Shown here: positions 51,025 through 63,610 of the stretch, piece after piece
Layout of the letters: each line of letters opens with the position of its first letter
How positions within the stretch are numbered: position 1 is the stretch's first letter
Assembly (NCBI GenBank): GCA_963691705.1
Contig: OY829545.1
Coordinates: forward strand, 60,105,179 to 60,169,178
Origin: Viola odorata
Lineage: Eukaryota; Streptophyta; Magnoliopsida; Malpighiales; Violaceae
Length of the DNA: 64,000 nt
Direction of reading: 5' to 3'
Made by a program: the position numbers and the translations under genes
The notes under the pieces: generated by a model
Databases searched by the model: none
Told to the model about the DNA's origin: nothing
The model's input: the letters and a program-made list of their open reading frames with translations, nothing else

Positions 51025-52901
51025 TCTTCCGGAGATGGTAAATGGTTGCTTGTTTTCATCTCCATTAATCAAGTTGGGGCTTTGGAGTCGAACTTGTATT
51101 GGACCGTCATATTTTGGACTCCAATTGGGCCCTGAACGCCGGTCCATTTTTTTTTGTTTCATTGTTTAAAAAATTGGAAAAAGTTAAAAAATCAACTTAA
51201 GTTTGTATCAAATGTCTGAATCACGAGACAAATAATTACTAGATTTTTTTTAATTATTTTTTATTCTATTTTTCCTCCGTACTTCTGCTAAATCTTACCA
51301 TCGCTAAATTAGATATGACTTGATAGTCTAAAATATAACTAATTTATTCTAAAACGTTTATTAATTACGACAGTAAAAAAATGCATAAAACGTCAGTTAA
51401 TAATAAATGAAGAAAATATTAGCTAGCAAACTTTACAATATGTAACAATTCGTAGTGGTTTAATTGTTCTATCAATATGACCCCAAACTTATTATCTTTG
51501 GTGATTGTACAAGATAATTTCATTGCTATTTCTTTTATAATTAAATATAGGTCCAATAGTAGTAAATTTAATAATTGTTACTATTGAGAAAACCATTTTA
51601 ATTAGTTTAAGTTGAGTGAACAAATATAATCTTGATTTTTTTAGAGGATTTCCAAAAAAAAAACAAAACAAATGTTTAAAGCCTTAAAATTGCATATGGG
51701 AATTTCTACATGGAGGTCATTTCACAAGCGGTGATTAATTTATTATAAGTCATTAATACCATCACCACTTGAACTATTACCGTTCGATAAATAGTCTCTT
51801 TAATAATTATTTGTTGGGTTCAGTTCTTTTAACTATCTTTTCGTTGCAAAGGGACACTTTTTGTTAATTTTTCATCCAAAATCCTCACATATTTTTTTTG
51901 AACATTTTTTTTTTTTTTTTTAATTCCAAATAAAATTTAGACTCCAAAATAAAATAAAATAAAAATATTCTTAACTTCGTAATCGTTAAATACCTGACTA
52001 TTTTAATCCCACAATAAGCTTTTGTCTCTTTCAATCATAATGCGCATCCAAACTTCCATAATAGGTAGAAATACAGTGGCCATGTCTGCAGGACAAACAA
52101 TTCTTTTCACACTAGAAAACGAAAGAACACAATCCACCTTTAGTAGATGTTACACCAAAGTGAATTACAGATGCACATAAAACTACTTGTGAGACTTGTG
52201 AACAAAGAAAATGCATTGATCACAACAAATTGAGATACAGTGAGGAATGAAAATATAGATGTATTCATGCTGCAATAATTTTAAGAACTTTGTTACCAAA
52301 ATAGATTTTTAACTAACTAAGAGAATTACATCACATGATTACACTGCTAAATGACCTGAATAATAATTCATTCATTTCTTCTCACCATATAGCCAAAGAG
52401 TATCAAGCATAGTGTAACACAAGAAGTTAAACATATTGAAGTTACTTGAAAGTTATTAAGAAGGTAGCATGTGTTCTAAATTCCAAGGTTCCTCTCACCC
52501 TGTGAAAATATAGGTAGGGAGGATATTCTAAATCTTAATTAGAAACCATATATAAGCAATTAGAATCGAGAAGGAAAACAAATACCTCCTCAACGCAATT
52601 AAAAAGAAAGACTAGTCTATGTATTATGCTGAATTTAAGATCCAGGCTCTCTACTACATGTAATTGCAATTCGCGAAGCAATTGGAGATTCGGTATAAAT
52701 CATTCAGAAATTTTGAACACTAAGCTGGAATTTTTCAGTAAATTGACAAAATTATAATATAAACGGGCGTGTGCAGCAGAATGAAACACAGTGATGTGAG
52801 TGAAACACAAACATAAATTAACAACAAAATGGAGCTAAATTATGAAACAAAGCAGGACTGAAATGATGAAAATCATCTTGAAGGAAACAAAAGTGTCTTA
52901 C

Positions 52902-53385
52902 TTCATGAGAATATAGTAGTATTCAGGGTCGAGGTAAGAGAACAACCCATCCATATCTTTGATGGCCATGATTGCTCGATGCAACATGATCCAATGAGCG
53001 GACTGCAAAACTCACCCAAATCAAATCCAAAATCTAAAACAGAAAAAAAAGTAAATTAATTAAGATTGGTAAACTGAAGACAATTGAAACTAGGTACCTT
53101 GCATCGCTCATCGCGGGTCTTGGGAGGAGAGCCTTCAAGAGCTGTTTTTAGAGCTTCGACATTTTTGTACCTATGGAGTGATTACATAGAAGTTAATTAG
53201 AGGTGGTTTACTTTAATTTATCAAATAATACTCATAGATAGGAAAAAACATTAAAGAGAAAGAAAGGATGATTGATGTATCAACTGCATGAGTAAGCTCT
53301 CGATCTTTCGGGATTTGTGCTCTATTCTTGTGATTATGGCCTCCGCATTGTCTGCTTCCACGAACTCCCCTGCTCCACCCGCAAT
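52902..53385 (-). pseudogene. ARPC5 fragment, type B, block 6
   Basis: Start codon ATT at 53383-53385, leader truncated. Confidence 0.85.
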
Positions 53386-53932
53386 TCTTCCGGAGATGGT
53401 AAATGGTTGCTTGCTTTCATCTCCATTAATCAAGTTGGGGCTTTGGAGTCGAACTTGTATTGGACCGTCATATTCTTGTCAAACAATTCTTTTCACACTA
53501 GAAAACGAAAGAACACAATCCACCTTTAGGAGATGTTACACCAAAGTGAATTACAGATGCACATAAAACTACTTGTGAGACTTGTGAACAAAGAAAATGC
53601 ATTGATCACAACAAATTGAGATACAGTGAGGAATCAAAATATAGATGTATTCATGCTGCAATAATTTTAACAACTTTGTTACCAAAACAGATTTTTAACT
53701 AACTAAGAGAATTACATCACATGATTACACTGCTAAATGACCTGAATAATAATTCATTCATTTCTTCTCACCACATAGCCAAAGAGTATCAAGCATAGTG
53801 TAACACAATAAGTTAAACATATTGAAGTTACTCGAAAGTTATTAAGAAGGTAGCATGTGTTCTAAACTCCAAGGTTCCTCTCACCCTGTGAAACTATAGG
53901 TAGGGAGGATATTCTAAATCTTAATTAGAAAC

Positions 53933-55094
53933 TGATAAACGACCTAGAGGGGGGGTGAATAGGCAAATAAAATTCTAACACAAAATGTAAGGAAATATAT
54001 GAGTGCGGAAATAGAATGTAAAAACACAAGGATATATAGTGGTTCCAATTCCTCAATGAATTGTACTCCACTACCTAAGAGTCCTCCTCTTAGGATTTTG
54101 AACAACGAACACTTCGTTATTTACCTTGAGTTTTTACGGGTTCAACTCAAACCTTACACCTTGGTTTTTCCGGGCCAACCAATATACCTTTCACCTTGGT
54201 TTTTGCGGGCTCAACCAATAAACCTTACAATGTGATTTTTCCGGGCTCAATCACAACCTAATACAATTTAGATAACTTGACAAGAGAGTGGTTAAATGGC
54301 AACACAAATTGGTGTACAAGTAAACTATGTATGATTCAATAATCAACACCAATAAATGAACAAGAATACCTCAGTAGAAAGCTTAAAACTTACTTGAAAT
54401 ATAGACGCAAGAATGAGTGAAATCGGATGAGTAAAGCTTGCGTTATGGAAATTTGAATTTGTAAGCTTTGCAAAAATTCAGATTTTTGGCTTTGAAAAAG
54501 GATGAGAGCTTTCTTGAGTTTATGATTATGTTCTTGTGTTGCTTGTTGTTTAATAACTCATCTAAGATGAGTATTTATAGTGTAGAGCAAGAAAACATTC
54601 GTCCATGAATTAAGGAATTCAAAACTAGCCGTTTATAGTGGAAAACATAGCTGTTGGAGCCTGTCTCCTGGGCTCTGGCGGCATGCCGCCAGAAAAGAAA
54701 TAGCTGGGGCGGCATGCCGCCTCGTTCGCTTCGGAATTAATTCTTATTACCGAGTCTGGCGGTATGCCGCCAGACACAGACCATTCCTGGCGGTATGCCG
54801 CCAGGAACAAAATGTTCCTTATCTTGAGTTTTGAAAAACGTTTTCGCACAAAACCTTTTTGAAAACTTTCCTTGAGGTATCTTGAACATAAATCAAGTGT
54901 TAATTAGAATCATACTTACATGATTAAGGTCCTAATGTACACTTGATCTTTTAGCTTGCGATATCTTGATTTGTTGCCTCTTATTCGTTCCATCGCAAAC
55001 TACACACACTTTAACTTCAAATTGCATTAGTAATATTAATTAGTTTGTGTGTCTAAAATCATCAAAACAAGAGTAAGTTGCCCTTGGGCTAACA
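53933..55094 (-). mobile_element. Solo LTR in C unit of block 6
   Basis: Flanked by GAAAC on both sides, same site as block 1. Confidence 0.95.
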
Positions 55095-55454
55095 GAAACC
55101 ATATATAAGCAATTAGAATCGAGAAGGAAAAGAAATACTTCCTCAACCCAATTAAAAAGAAAGACTAGTCTATGTATTATGCTGAATTTAAGATCCAGGC
55201 TCTCTACTACATGTACTTGCAATTCGCGAAGCAATTGGAGATTCGGTATAAATCATTCAGAAATGTTGAACACTAAGCTGGAATTTTTCAGTAAATTGAC
55301 AAAATTATAACATAAACGGGCGTGTGCAATAGAATGAAACACAGTGATGTGAGTGAAACACAAACATAAATTAACAACAAAATGGAGCTAAATTATGAAA
55401 CAAATCAGGACTGAAATGATAAAAATCATCTTGAAGGAAACAAAAGCGTCTTAC

Positions 55455-55937
55455 TTCATGAGAATATAGTAGTATTCAGGGTCGAGGTAAGAGAACAACC
55501 CATCCATATCTTTGATGGCCATGATTGCTCGATGCAACATGATCCAATGAGCGGAATGCAAAACTCACCCAAATCATATCCAAAATCTAAAACAGAAAAA
55601 AAGTAAATTAATTAAGATTGGTAAACTGAAGACAATTGAAACTAGGTACCTTGCATCGCTCATCGCGGGTCTTGGGAGGAGAGCCTTCAAGAGCTGTTTT
55701 TAGAGCTTCGACATTTTTGTACCTATGGAGTGATTACATAGAAATTAATTAGAGGTGGTTTACTTTAATTTATCAAATAATACTCAAAGATAGGAAAAAA
55801 CATTAAAGACAAAGAAAGGATGATTGATGTATCAACTGCATGAGTAAGCTCTCGATCTTGCGAGATTTGTGCTCTATTCTTGTGATTATGGCCTCCGCAT
55901 TGTCTGCTTCCACGAACTCCCCTGCTCCACCCGCCAT
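55455..55937 (-). pseudogene. ARPC5 fragment, type C, block 6
   Basis: Exon 3 acceptor lost (55556). Confidence 0.85.
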
Positions 55938-57815
55938 TCTTCCGGAGATGGTAAATGGTTGCTTGTTTTCATCTCCATTAATCAAGTTGGGGCTTTGGAG
56001 TCGAACTTGTATTGGACCGTCATATTTTGGACTCCAATTGGGCCCTGAACGCCGGTCCATTTTTTTTTGTTTCATTGTTTAAAAAATTGGAAAAAGTTAA
56101 AAAATCAACTTAAGTTTGTATCAAATGTCTGAATCACGAGACAAATAATTACTAGCTTTTTTTAATTATTTTTTATTCTATTTTTCCTCAGTACTTCTGC
56201 TAAATCTTACCATCGCTAAATTAGATATGACATGATAGTCTAAAATATAACTAATTTATTCTAAAACGTTTATTAATTACGACAGTAAAAAAAATGCATA
56301 AAACGTCAGTTAATAATAAATGAAGAAAATATTAGCTAGCAAACTTTACAAAATGTAACAATTCCTTGTGGTTTAATTGTTCTATCAATATGACCCCAAA
56401 CTTATTATCTTTGGTGATTCTATAAGATAATTTCATTGCTATTTCTTTTATAATTAAATATAGGTCCAATAGTAGTAAATTTAATAATTGTTACTATTGA
56501 GAAAACCATTTTAATTTGATTAAGTTGAGCGAACAAATATAATCTTGATTTTTTTAGAGGATTTCCAAAAAAATAACAAAAAAAATGTTTAAAGCCTTAA
56601 AATTGCATATGGGAATTTCTACATGGAGGTCATTTCACAAGCGGTGATTAATTAATCATAAGTCATTAATACCATCACCACTTGAACTATTACCGTTCGA
56701 TAAATAGTCTCTTTAATAATTATTTGTTGGGTTCAGTTCTTTTAACTATCTTTTCGTTGCAAAGGGACACCTTTTGTTAATTTTTCATCCAAAATCCTCA
56801 CATATTTTTTTTGAACATATTTTTTTATTTTTTTTAATTCCAAATAAAATTTAGACTCCAAAATAAAATAAACTAAAAATATTCTTAACTTCGTAATCGT
56901 TAAATACCTGACTATTTTAATCCCACAATAAGCTTTTCTCTCTTTCAATCATAATGCGCATCCAAACTTCCATAATAGGTAGAAATACAGTGGCCATGTC
57001 TGAAGGACAAACAATTCTTTTCACACTAGAAAACGAAAGAACACAATCCACCTTTAGGAGATGTTACACCAAAGTGAATTACAGATGCACATAAAACTAC
57101 TTGTGAGACTTGTGAACAAAGAAAATGCATTGATCACAACAAATTGAGATACAGTGAGGAATCAAAATATAGATGTATTCATGCTGCAATAATTTTAACA
57201 ACTTTGTTACCAAAACAGATTTTTAACTAACTAAGAGAATTACATCACATGATTACACTGCTAAATGACCTCAATAATAATTCATTCATTTCTTCTCACC
57301 ACATAGCCAAAGAGTATCAAGCATAGTGTAACACAAGAAGTTAAACATATTGAAGTTACTCGAAAGTTATTAAAAAGGTAGCATGTGTTCTAAATTCCAA
57401 GGTTCCTCTCACCCTGTGAAACTATAGGTAAGGAGGATATTCTAAATCTGAATTAGAAACTATATATAAGCAATTAGAATCGAGAAGGAAAAGAAATACC
57501 TCCTCAACGCAATTAAAAAGAAAGACTAGTCTATGTATTCTGCTGAATTTATGATCCAGGCTCTCTACTACATGTACTTGCAATTCGCGAAGCAATTGGA
57601 GATTCGGTATAAATCATTCAGAAATTTTGAACACTAAGCTGGAATTTTTCAGTAAATTGACAAAATTATAACATAAACGGGCGTGTGCAGTAGAATGAAA
57701 CACAGTGATGTGAGTGAAACACAAACATAAATTAACAACAAAATGGAGCTAAATTATGAAACAAAGCAGGACTGAAATGATGAAAATCATCTTGAAGGAA
57801 ACAAAAGTGTCTTAC

Positions 57816-58298
57816 TTCATGAGAATATACTAGTATTCAGGGTCGAGGTAAGAGAACAACCCATCCATATCTTTGATGGCCATGATTGCTCGATGCAGCA
57901 TGATCCAATGAGCGGACTGCAAAACTCACCCAAATCAAATTCAAAATCTAAAACAGAAAAAAAATAAATTAATTAAGATTGGTGAACTGAAGACAATTGA
58001 AACTAGGTACCTTGCATCGCTCATCGCGGGTCTTGGGAGGAGAGCCTTCAAGAGCTGTTTTTAGAGCTTCGACATTTTTGTACCTATGGAGTGATTACAT
58101 AGAAATTAATTAGAGGTGGTTTACTTTAATTTATCAAATAATACTCATAGATAGGGAAAAAAATTAAAGAGAAAGAAAGGATGATTGATGTATTAACTGC
58201 ATGACTAAGCTCTCGATCTTGCGGGATTTGTGCTCTATTCTTGTGATTATGGCCTCCGCATTGTCTGCTTCCACGAACTCCCCTGCTCCACCCGCCAT
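57816..58298 (-). pseudogene. ARPC5 fragment, type A, block 7
   Basis: Premature TAG at 57830-57832. Confidence 0.85.
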
Positions 58299-60175
58299 TC
58301 TTCCGGAGATGGTAAATGGTTGCTTGTTTTCATCTCCATTAATCAAGTTGGGGCTTTGGAGTCGAACTTGTATTGGACCGTCATATTTTGGACTCCAATT
58401 GGGCCCTGAACGCCGGTCCATTTTTTTTTGTTTCATTGTTTAAAAAATTGGAAAAAGTTAAAAAATCAACTTAAGTTTGTATCAAATGTCTGAATCACGA
58501 GACAAATAATTACTAGATTTTTTTTAATTATTTTTTATTCTATTTTTCCTCCGTACTTCTGCTAAATCTTACCATCGCTAAATTAGATATGACTTGATAG
58601 TCTAAAATATAACTAATTTATTCTAAAACGTTTATTAATTACGACAGTAAAAAAATGCATAAAACGTCAGTTAATAATAAATGAAGAAAATATTAGCTAG
58701 CAAACTTTACAATATGTAACAATTCGTAGTGGTTTAATTGTTCTATCAATATGACCCCAAACTTATTATCTTTGGTGATTGTACAAGATAATTTCATTGC
58801 TATTTCTTTTATAATTAAATATAGGTCCAATAGTAGTAAATTTAATAATTGTTACTATTGAGAAAACCATTTTAATTAGTTTAAGTTGAGTGAACAAATA
58901 TAATCTTGATTTTTTTAGAGGATTTCCAAAAAAAAAACAAAACAAATGTTTAAAGCCTTAAAATTGCATATGGGAATTTCTACATGGAGGTCATTTCACA
59001 AGCGGTGATTAATTTATTATAAGTCATTAATACCATCACCACTTGAACTATTACCGTTCGATAAATAGTCTCTTTAATAATTATTTGTTGGGTTCAGTTC
59101 TTTTAACTATCTTTTCGTTGCAAAGGGACACTTTTTGTTAATTTTTCATCCAAAATCCTCACATATTTTTTTTGAACATTTTTTTTTTTTTTTTAAATTC
59201 CAAATAAAATTTAGACTCCAAAATAAAATAAAATAAAAATATTCTTAACTTCGTAATCGTTAAATACCTGACTATTTTAATCCCACAATAAGCTTTTGTC
59301 TCTTTCAATCATAATGCGCATCCAAACTTCCATAATAGGTAGAAATACAGTGGCCATGTCTGCAGGACAAACAATTCTTTTCACACTAGAAAACGAAAGA
59401 ACACAATCCACCTTTAGTAGATGTTACACCAAAGTGAATTACAGATGCACATAAAACTACTTGTGAGACTTGTGAACAAAGAAAATGCATTGATCACAAC
59501 AAATTGAGATACAGTGAGGAATGAAAATATAGATGTATTCATGCTGCAATAATTTTAAGAACTTTGTTACCAAAATAGATTTTTAACTAACTAAGAGAAT
59601 TACATCACATGATTACACTGCTAAATGACCTGAATAATAATTCATTCATTTCTTCTCACCATATAGCCAAAGAGTATCAAGCATAGTGTAACACAAGAAG
59701 TTAAACATATTGAAGTTACTTGAAAGTTATTAAGAAGGTAGCATGTGTTCTAAATTCCAAGGTTCCTCTCACCCTGTGAAAATATAGGTAGGGAGGATAT
59801 TCTAAATCTTAATTAGAAACCATATATAAGCAATTAGAATCGAGAAGGAAAACAAATACCTCCTCAACGCAATTAAAAAGAAAGACTAGTCTATGTATTA
59901 TGCTGAATTTAAGATCCAGGCTCTCTACTACATGTAATTGCAATTCGCGAAGCAATTGGAGATTCGGTATAAATCATTCAGAAATTTTGAACACTAAGCT
60001 GGAATTTTTCAGTAAATTGACAAAATTATAATATAAACGGGCGTGTGCAGCAGAATGAAACACAGTGATGTGAGTGAAACACAAACATAAATTAACAACA
60101 AAATGGAGCTAAATTATGAAACAAAGCAGGACTGAAATGATGAAAATCATCTTGAAGGAAACAAAAGTGTCTTAC

Positions 60176-60659
60176 TTCATGAGAATATAGTAGTATTCAG
60201 GGTCGAGGTAAGAGAACAACCCATCCATATCTTTGATGGCCATGATTGCTCGATGCAACATGATCCAATGAGCGGACTGCAAAACTCACCCAAATCAAAT
60301 CCAAAATCTAAAACAGAAAAAAAAGTAAATTAATTAAGATTGGTAAACTGAAGACAATTGAAACTAGGTACCTTGCATCGCTCATCGCGGGTCTTGGGAG
60401 GAGAGCCTTCAAGAGCTGTTTTTAGAGCTTCGACATTTTTGTACCTATGGAGTGATTACATAGAAGTTAATTAGAGGTGGTTTACTTTAATTTATCAAAT
60501 AATACTCATAGATAGGAAAAAACATTAAAGAGAAAGAAAGGATGATTGATGTATCAACTGCATGAGTAAGCTCTCGATCTTTCGGGATTTGTGCTCTATT
60601 CTTGTGATTATGGCCTCCGCATTGTCTGCTTCCACGAACTCCCCTGCTCCACCCGCAAT
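60176..60659 (-). pseudogene. ARPC5 fragment, type B, block 7
   Basis: Start codon ATT at 60657-60659, leader truncated. Confidence 0.85.
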
Positions 60660-61206
60660 TCTTCCGGAGATGGTAAATGGTTGCTTGCTTTCATCTCCAT
60701 TAATCAAGTTGGGGCTTTGGAGTCGAACTTGTATTGGACCGTCATATTCTTGTCAAACAATTCTTTTCACACTAGAAAACGAAAGAACACAATCCACCTT
60801 TAGGAGATGTTACACCAAAGTGAATTACAGATGCACATAAAACTACTTGTGAGACTTGTGAACAAAGAAAATGCATTGATCACAACAAATTGAGATACAG
60901 TGAGGAATCAAAATATAGATGTATTCATGCTGCAATAATTTTAACAACTTTGTTACCAAAACAGATTTTTAACTAACTAAGAGAATTACATCACATGATT
61001 ACACTGCTAAATGACCTGAATAATAATTCATTCATTTCTTCTCACCACATAGCCAAAGAGTATCAAGCATAGTGTAACACAATAAGTTAAACATATTGAA
61101 GTTACTCGAAAGTTATTAAGAAGGTAGCATGTGTTCTAAACTCCAAGGTTCCTCTCACCCTGTGAAACTATAGGTAGGGAGGATATTCTAAATCTTAATT
61201 AGAAAC

Positions 61207-62368
61207 TGATAAACGACCTAGAGGGGGGGTGAATAGGCAAATAAAATTCTAACACAAAATGTAAGGAAATATATGAGTGCGGAAATAGAATGTAAAAACA
61301 CAAGGATATATAGTGGTTCCAATTCCTCAATGAATTGTACTCCACTACCTAAGAGTCCTCCTCTTAGGATTTTGAACAACGAACACTTCGTTATTTACCT
61401 TGAGTTTTTACGGGTTCAACTCAAACCTTACACCTTGGTTTTTCCGGGCCAACCAATATACCTTTCACCTTGGTTTTTGCGGGCTCAACCAATAAACCTT
61501 ACAATGTGATTTTTCCGGGCTCAATCACAACCTAATACAATTTAGATAACTTGACAAGAGAGTGGTTAAATGGCAACACAAATTGGTGTACAAGTAAACT
61601 ATGTATGATTCAATAATCAACACCAATAAATGAACAAGAATACCTCAGTAGAAAGCTTAAAACTTACTTGAAATATAGACGCAAGAATGAGTGAAATCGG
61701 ATGAGTAAAGCTTGCGTTATGGAAATTTGAATTTGTAAGCTTTGCAAAAATTCAGATTTTTGGCTTTGAAAAAGGATGAGAGCTTTCTTGAGTTTATGAT
61801 TATGTTCTTGTGTTGCTTGTTGTTTAATAACTCATCTAAGATGAGTATTTATAGTGTAGAGCAAGAAAACATTCGTCCATGAATTAAGGAATTCAAAACT
61901 AGCCGTTTATAGTGGAAAACATAGCTGTTGGAGCCTGTCTCCTGGGCTCTGGCGGCATGCCGCCAGAAAAGAAATAGCTGGGGCGGCATGCCGCCTCGTT
62001 CGCTTCGGAATTAATTCTTATTACCGAGTCTGGCGGTATGCCGCCAGACACAGACCATTCCTGGCGGTATGCCGCCAGGAACAAAATGTTCCTTATCTTG
62101 AGTTTTGAAAAACGTTTTCGCACAAAACCTTTTTGAAAACTTTCCTTGAGGTATCTTGAACATAAATCAAGTGTTAATTAGAATCATACTTACATGATTA
62201 AGGTCCTAATGTACACTTGATCTTTTAGCTTGCGATATCTTGATTTGTTGCCTCTTATTCGTTCCATCGCAAACTACACACACTTTAACTTCAAATTGCA
62301 TTAGTAATATTAATTAGTTTGTGTGTCTAAAATCATCAAAACAAGAGTAAGTTGCCCTTGGGCTAACA
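61207..62368 (-). mobile_element. Solo LTR in C unit of block 7
   Basis: Flanked by GAAAC on both sides, same site as block 1. Confidence 0.95.
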
Positions 62369-62728
62369 GAAACCATATATAAGCAATTAGAATCGAGAAG
62401 GAAAAGAAATACTTCCTCAACCCAATTAAAAAGAAAGACTAGTCTATGTATTATGCTGAATTTAAGATCCAGGCTCTCTACTACATGTACTTGCAATTCG
62501 CGAAGCAATTGGAGATTCGGTATAAATCATTCAGAAATGTTGAACACTAAGCTGGAATTTTTCAGTAAATTGACAAAATTATAACATAAACGGTCGTGTG
62601 CAATAGAATGAAACACAGTGATGTGAGTGAAACACAAACATAAATTAACAACAAAATGGAGCTAAATTATGAAACAAATCAGGACTGAAATGATAAAAAT
62701 CATCTTGAAGGAAACAAAAGCGTCTTAC

Positions 62729-63211
62729 TTCATGAGAATATAGTAGTATTCAGGGTCGAGGTAAGAGAACAACCCATCCATATCTTTGATGGCCATGATT
62801 GCTCGATGCAACATGATCCAATGAGCGGAATGCAAAACTCACCCAAATCATATCCAAAATCTAAAACAGAAAAAAAGTAAATTAATTAAGATTGGTAAAC
62901 TGAAGACAATTGAAACTAGGTACCTTGCATCGCTCATCGCGGGTCTTGGGAGGAGAGCCTTCAAGAGCTGTTTTTAGAGCTTCGACATTTTTGTACCTAT
63001 GGAGTGATTACATAGAAATTAATTAGAGGTGGTTTACTTTAATTTATCAAATAATACTCAAAGATAGGAAAAAACATTAAAGACAAAGAAAGGATGATTG
63101 ATGTATCAACTGCATGAGTAAGCTCTCGATCTTGCGAGATTTGTGCTCTATTCTTGTGATTATGGCCTCCGCATTGTCTGCTTCCACGAACTCCCCTGCT
63201 CCACCCGCCAT
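62729..63211 (-). pseudogene. ARPC5 fragment, type C, block 7
   Basis: Exon 3 acceptor lost (62830). Confidence 0.85.
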
Positions 63212-63610
63212 TCTTCCGGAGATGGTAAATGGTTGCTTGTTTTCATCTCCATTAATCAAGTTGGGGCTTTGGAGTCGAACTTGTATTGGACCGTCATATT
63301 TTGGACTCCAATTGGGCCCTGAACGCCGGTCCATTTTTTTTTGTTTCATTGTTTAAAAAATTGGAAAAAGTTAAAAAATCAACTTAAGTTTGTATCAAAT
63401 GTCTGAATCACGAGACAAATAATTACTAGCTTTTTTTAATTATTTTTTATTCTATTTTTCCTCAGTACTTCTGCTAAATCTTACCATCGCTAAATTAGAT
63501 ATGACATGATAGTCTAAAATATAACTAATTTATTCTAAAACGTTTATTAATTACGACAGTAAAAAAAATGCATAAAACGTCAGTTAATAATAAATGAAGA
63601 AAATATTAGC

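Larger units (their letters stand above)
50113..57386 (-). repeat. Higher-order block 6 (7274 bp): A 50113-52472, B 52473-53858, C 53859-57386
   Basis: Exact 7274 bp period; no differences from block 1 noticed by eye. Confidence 0.95.
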
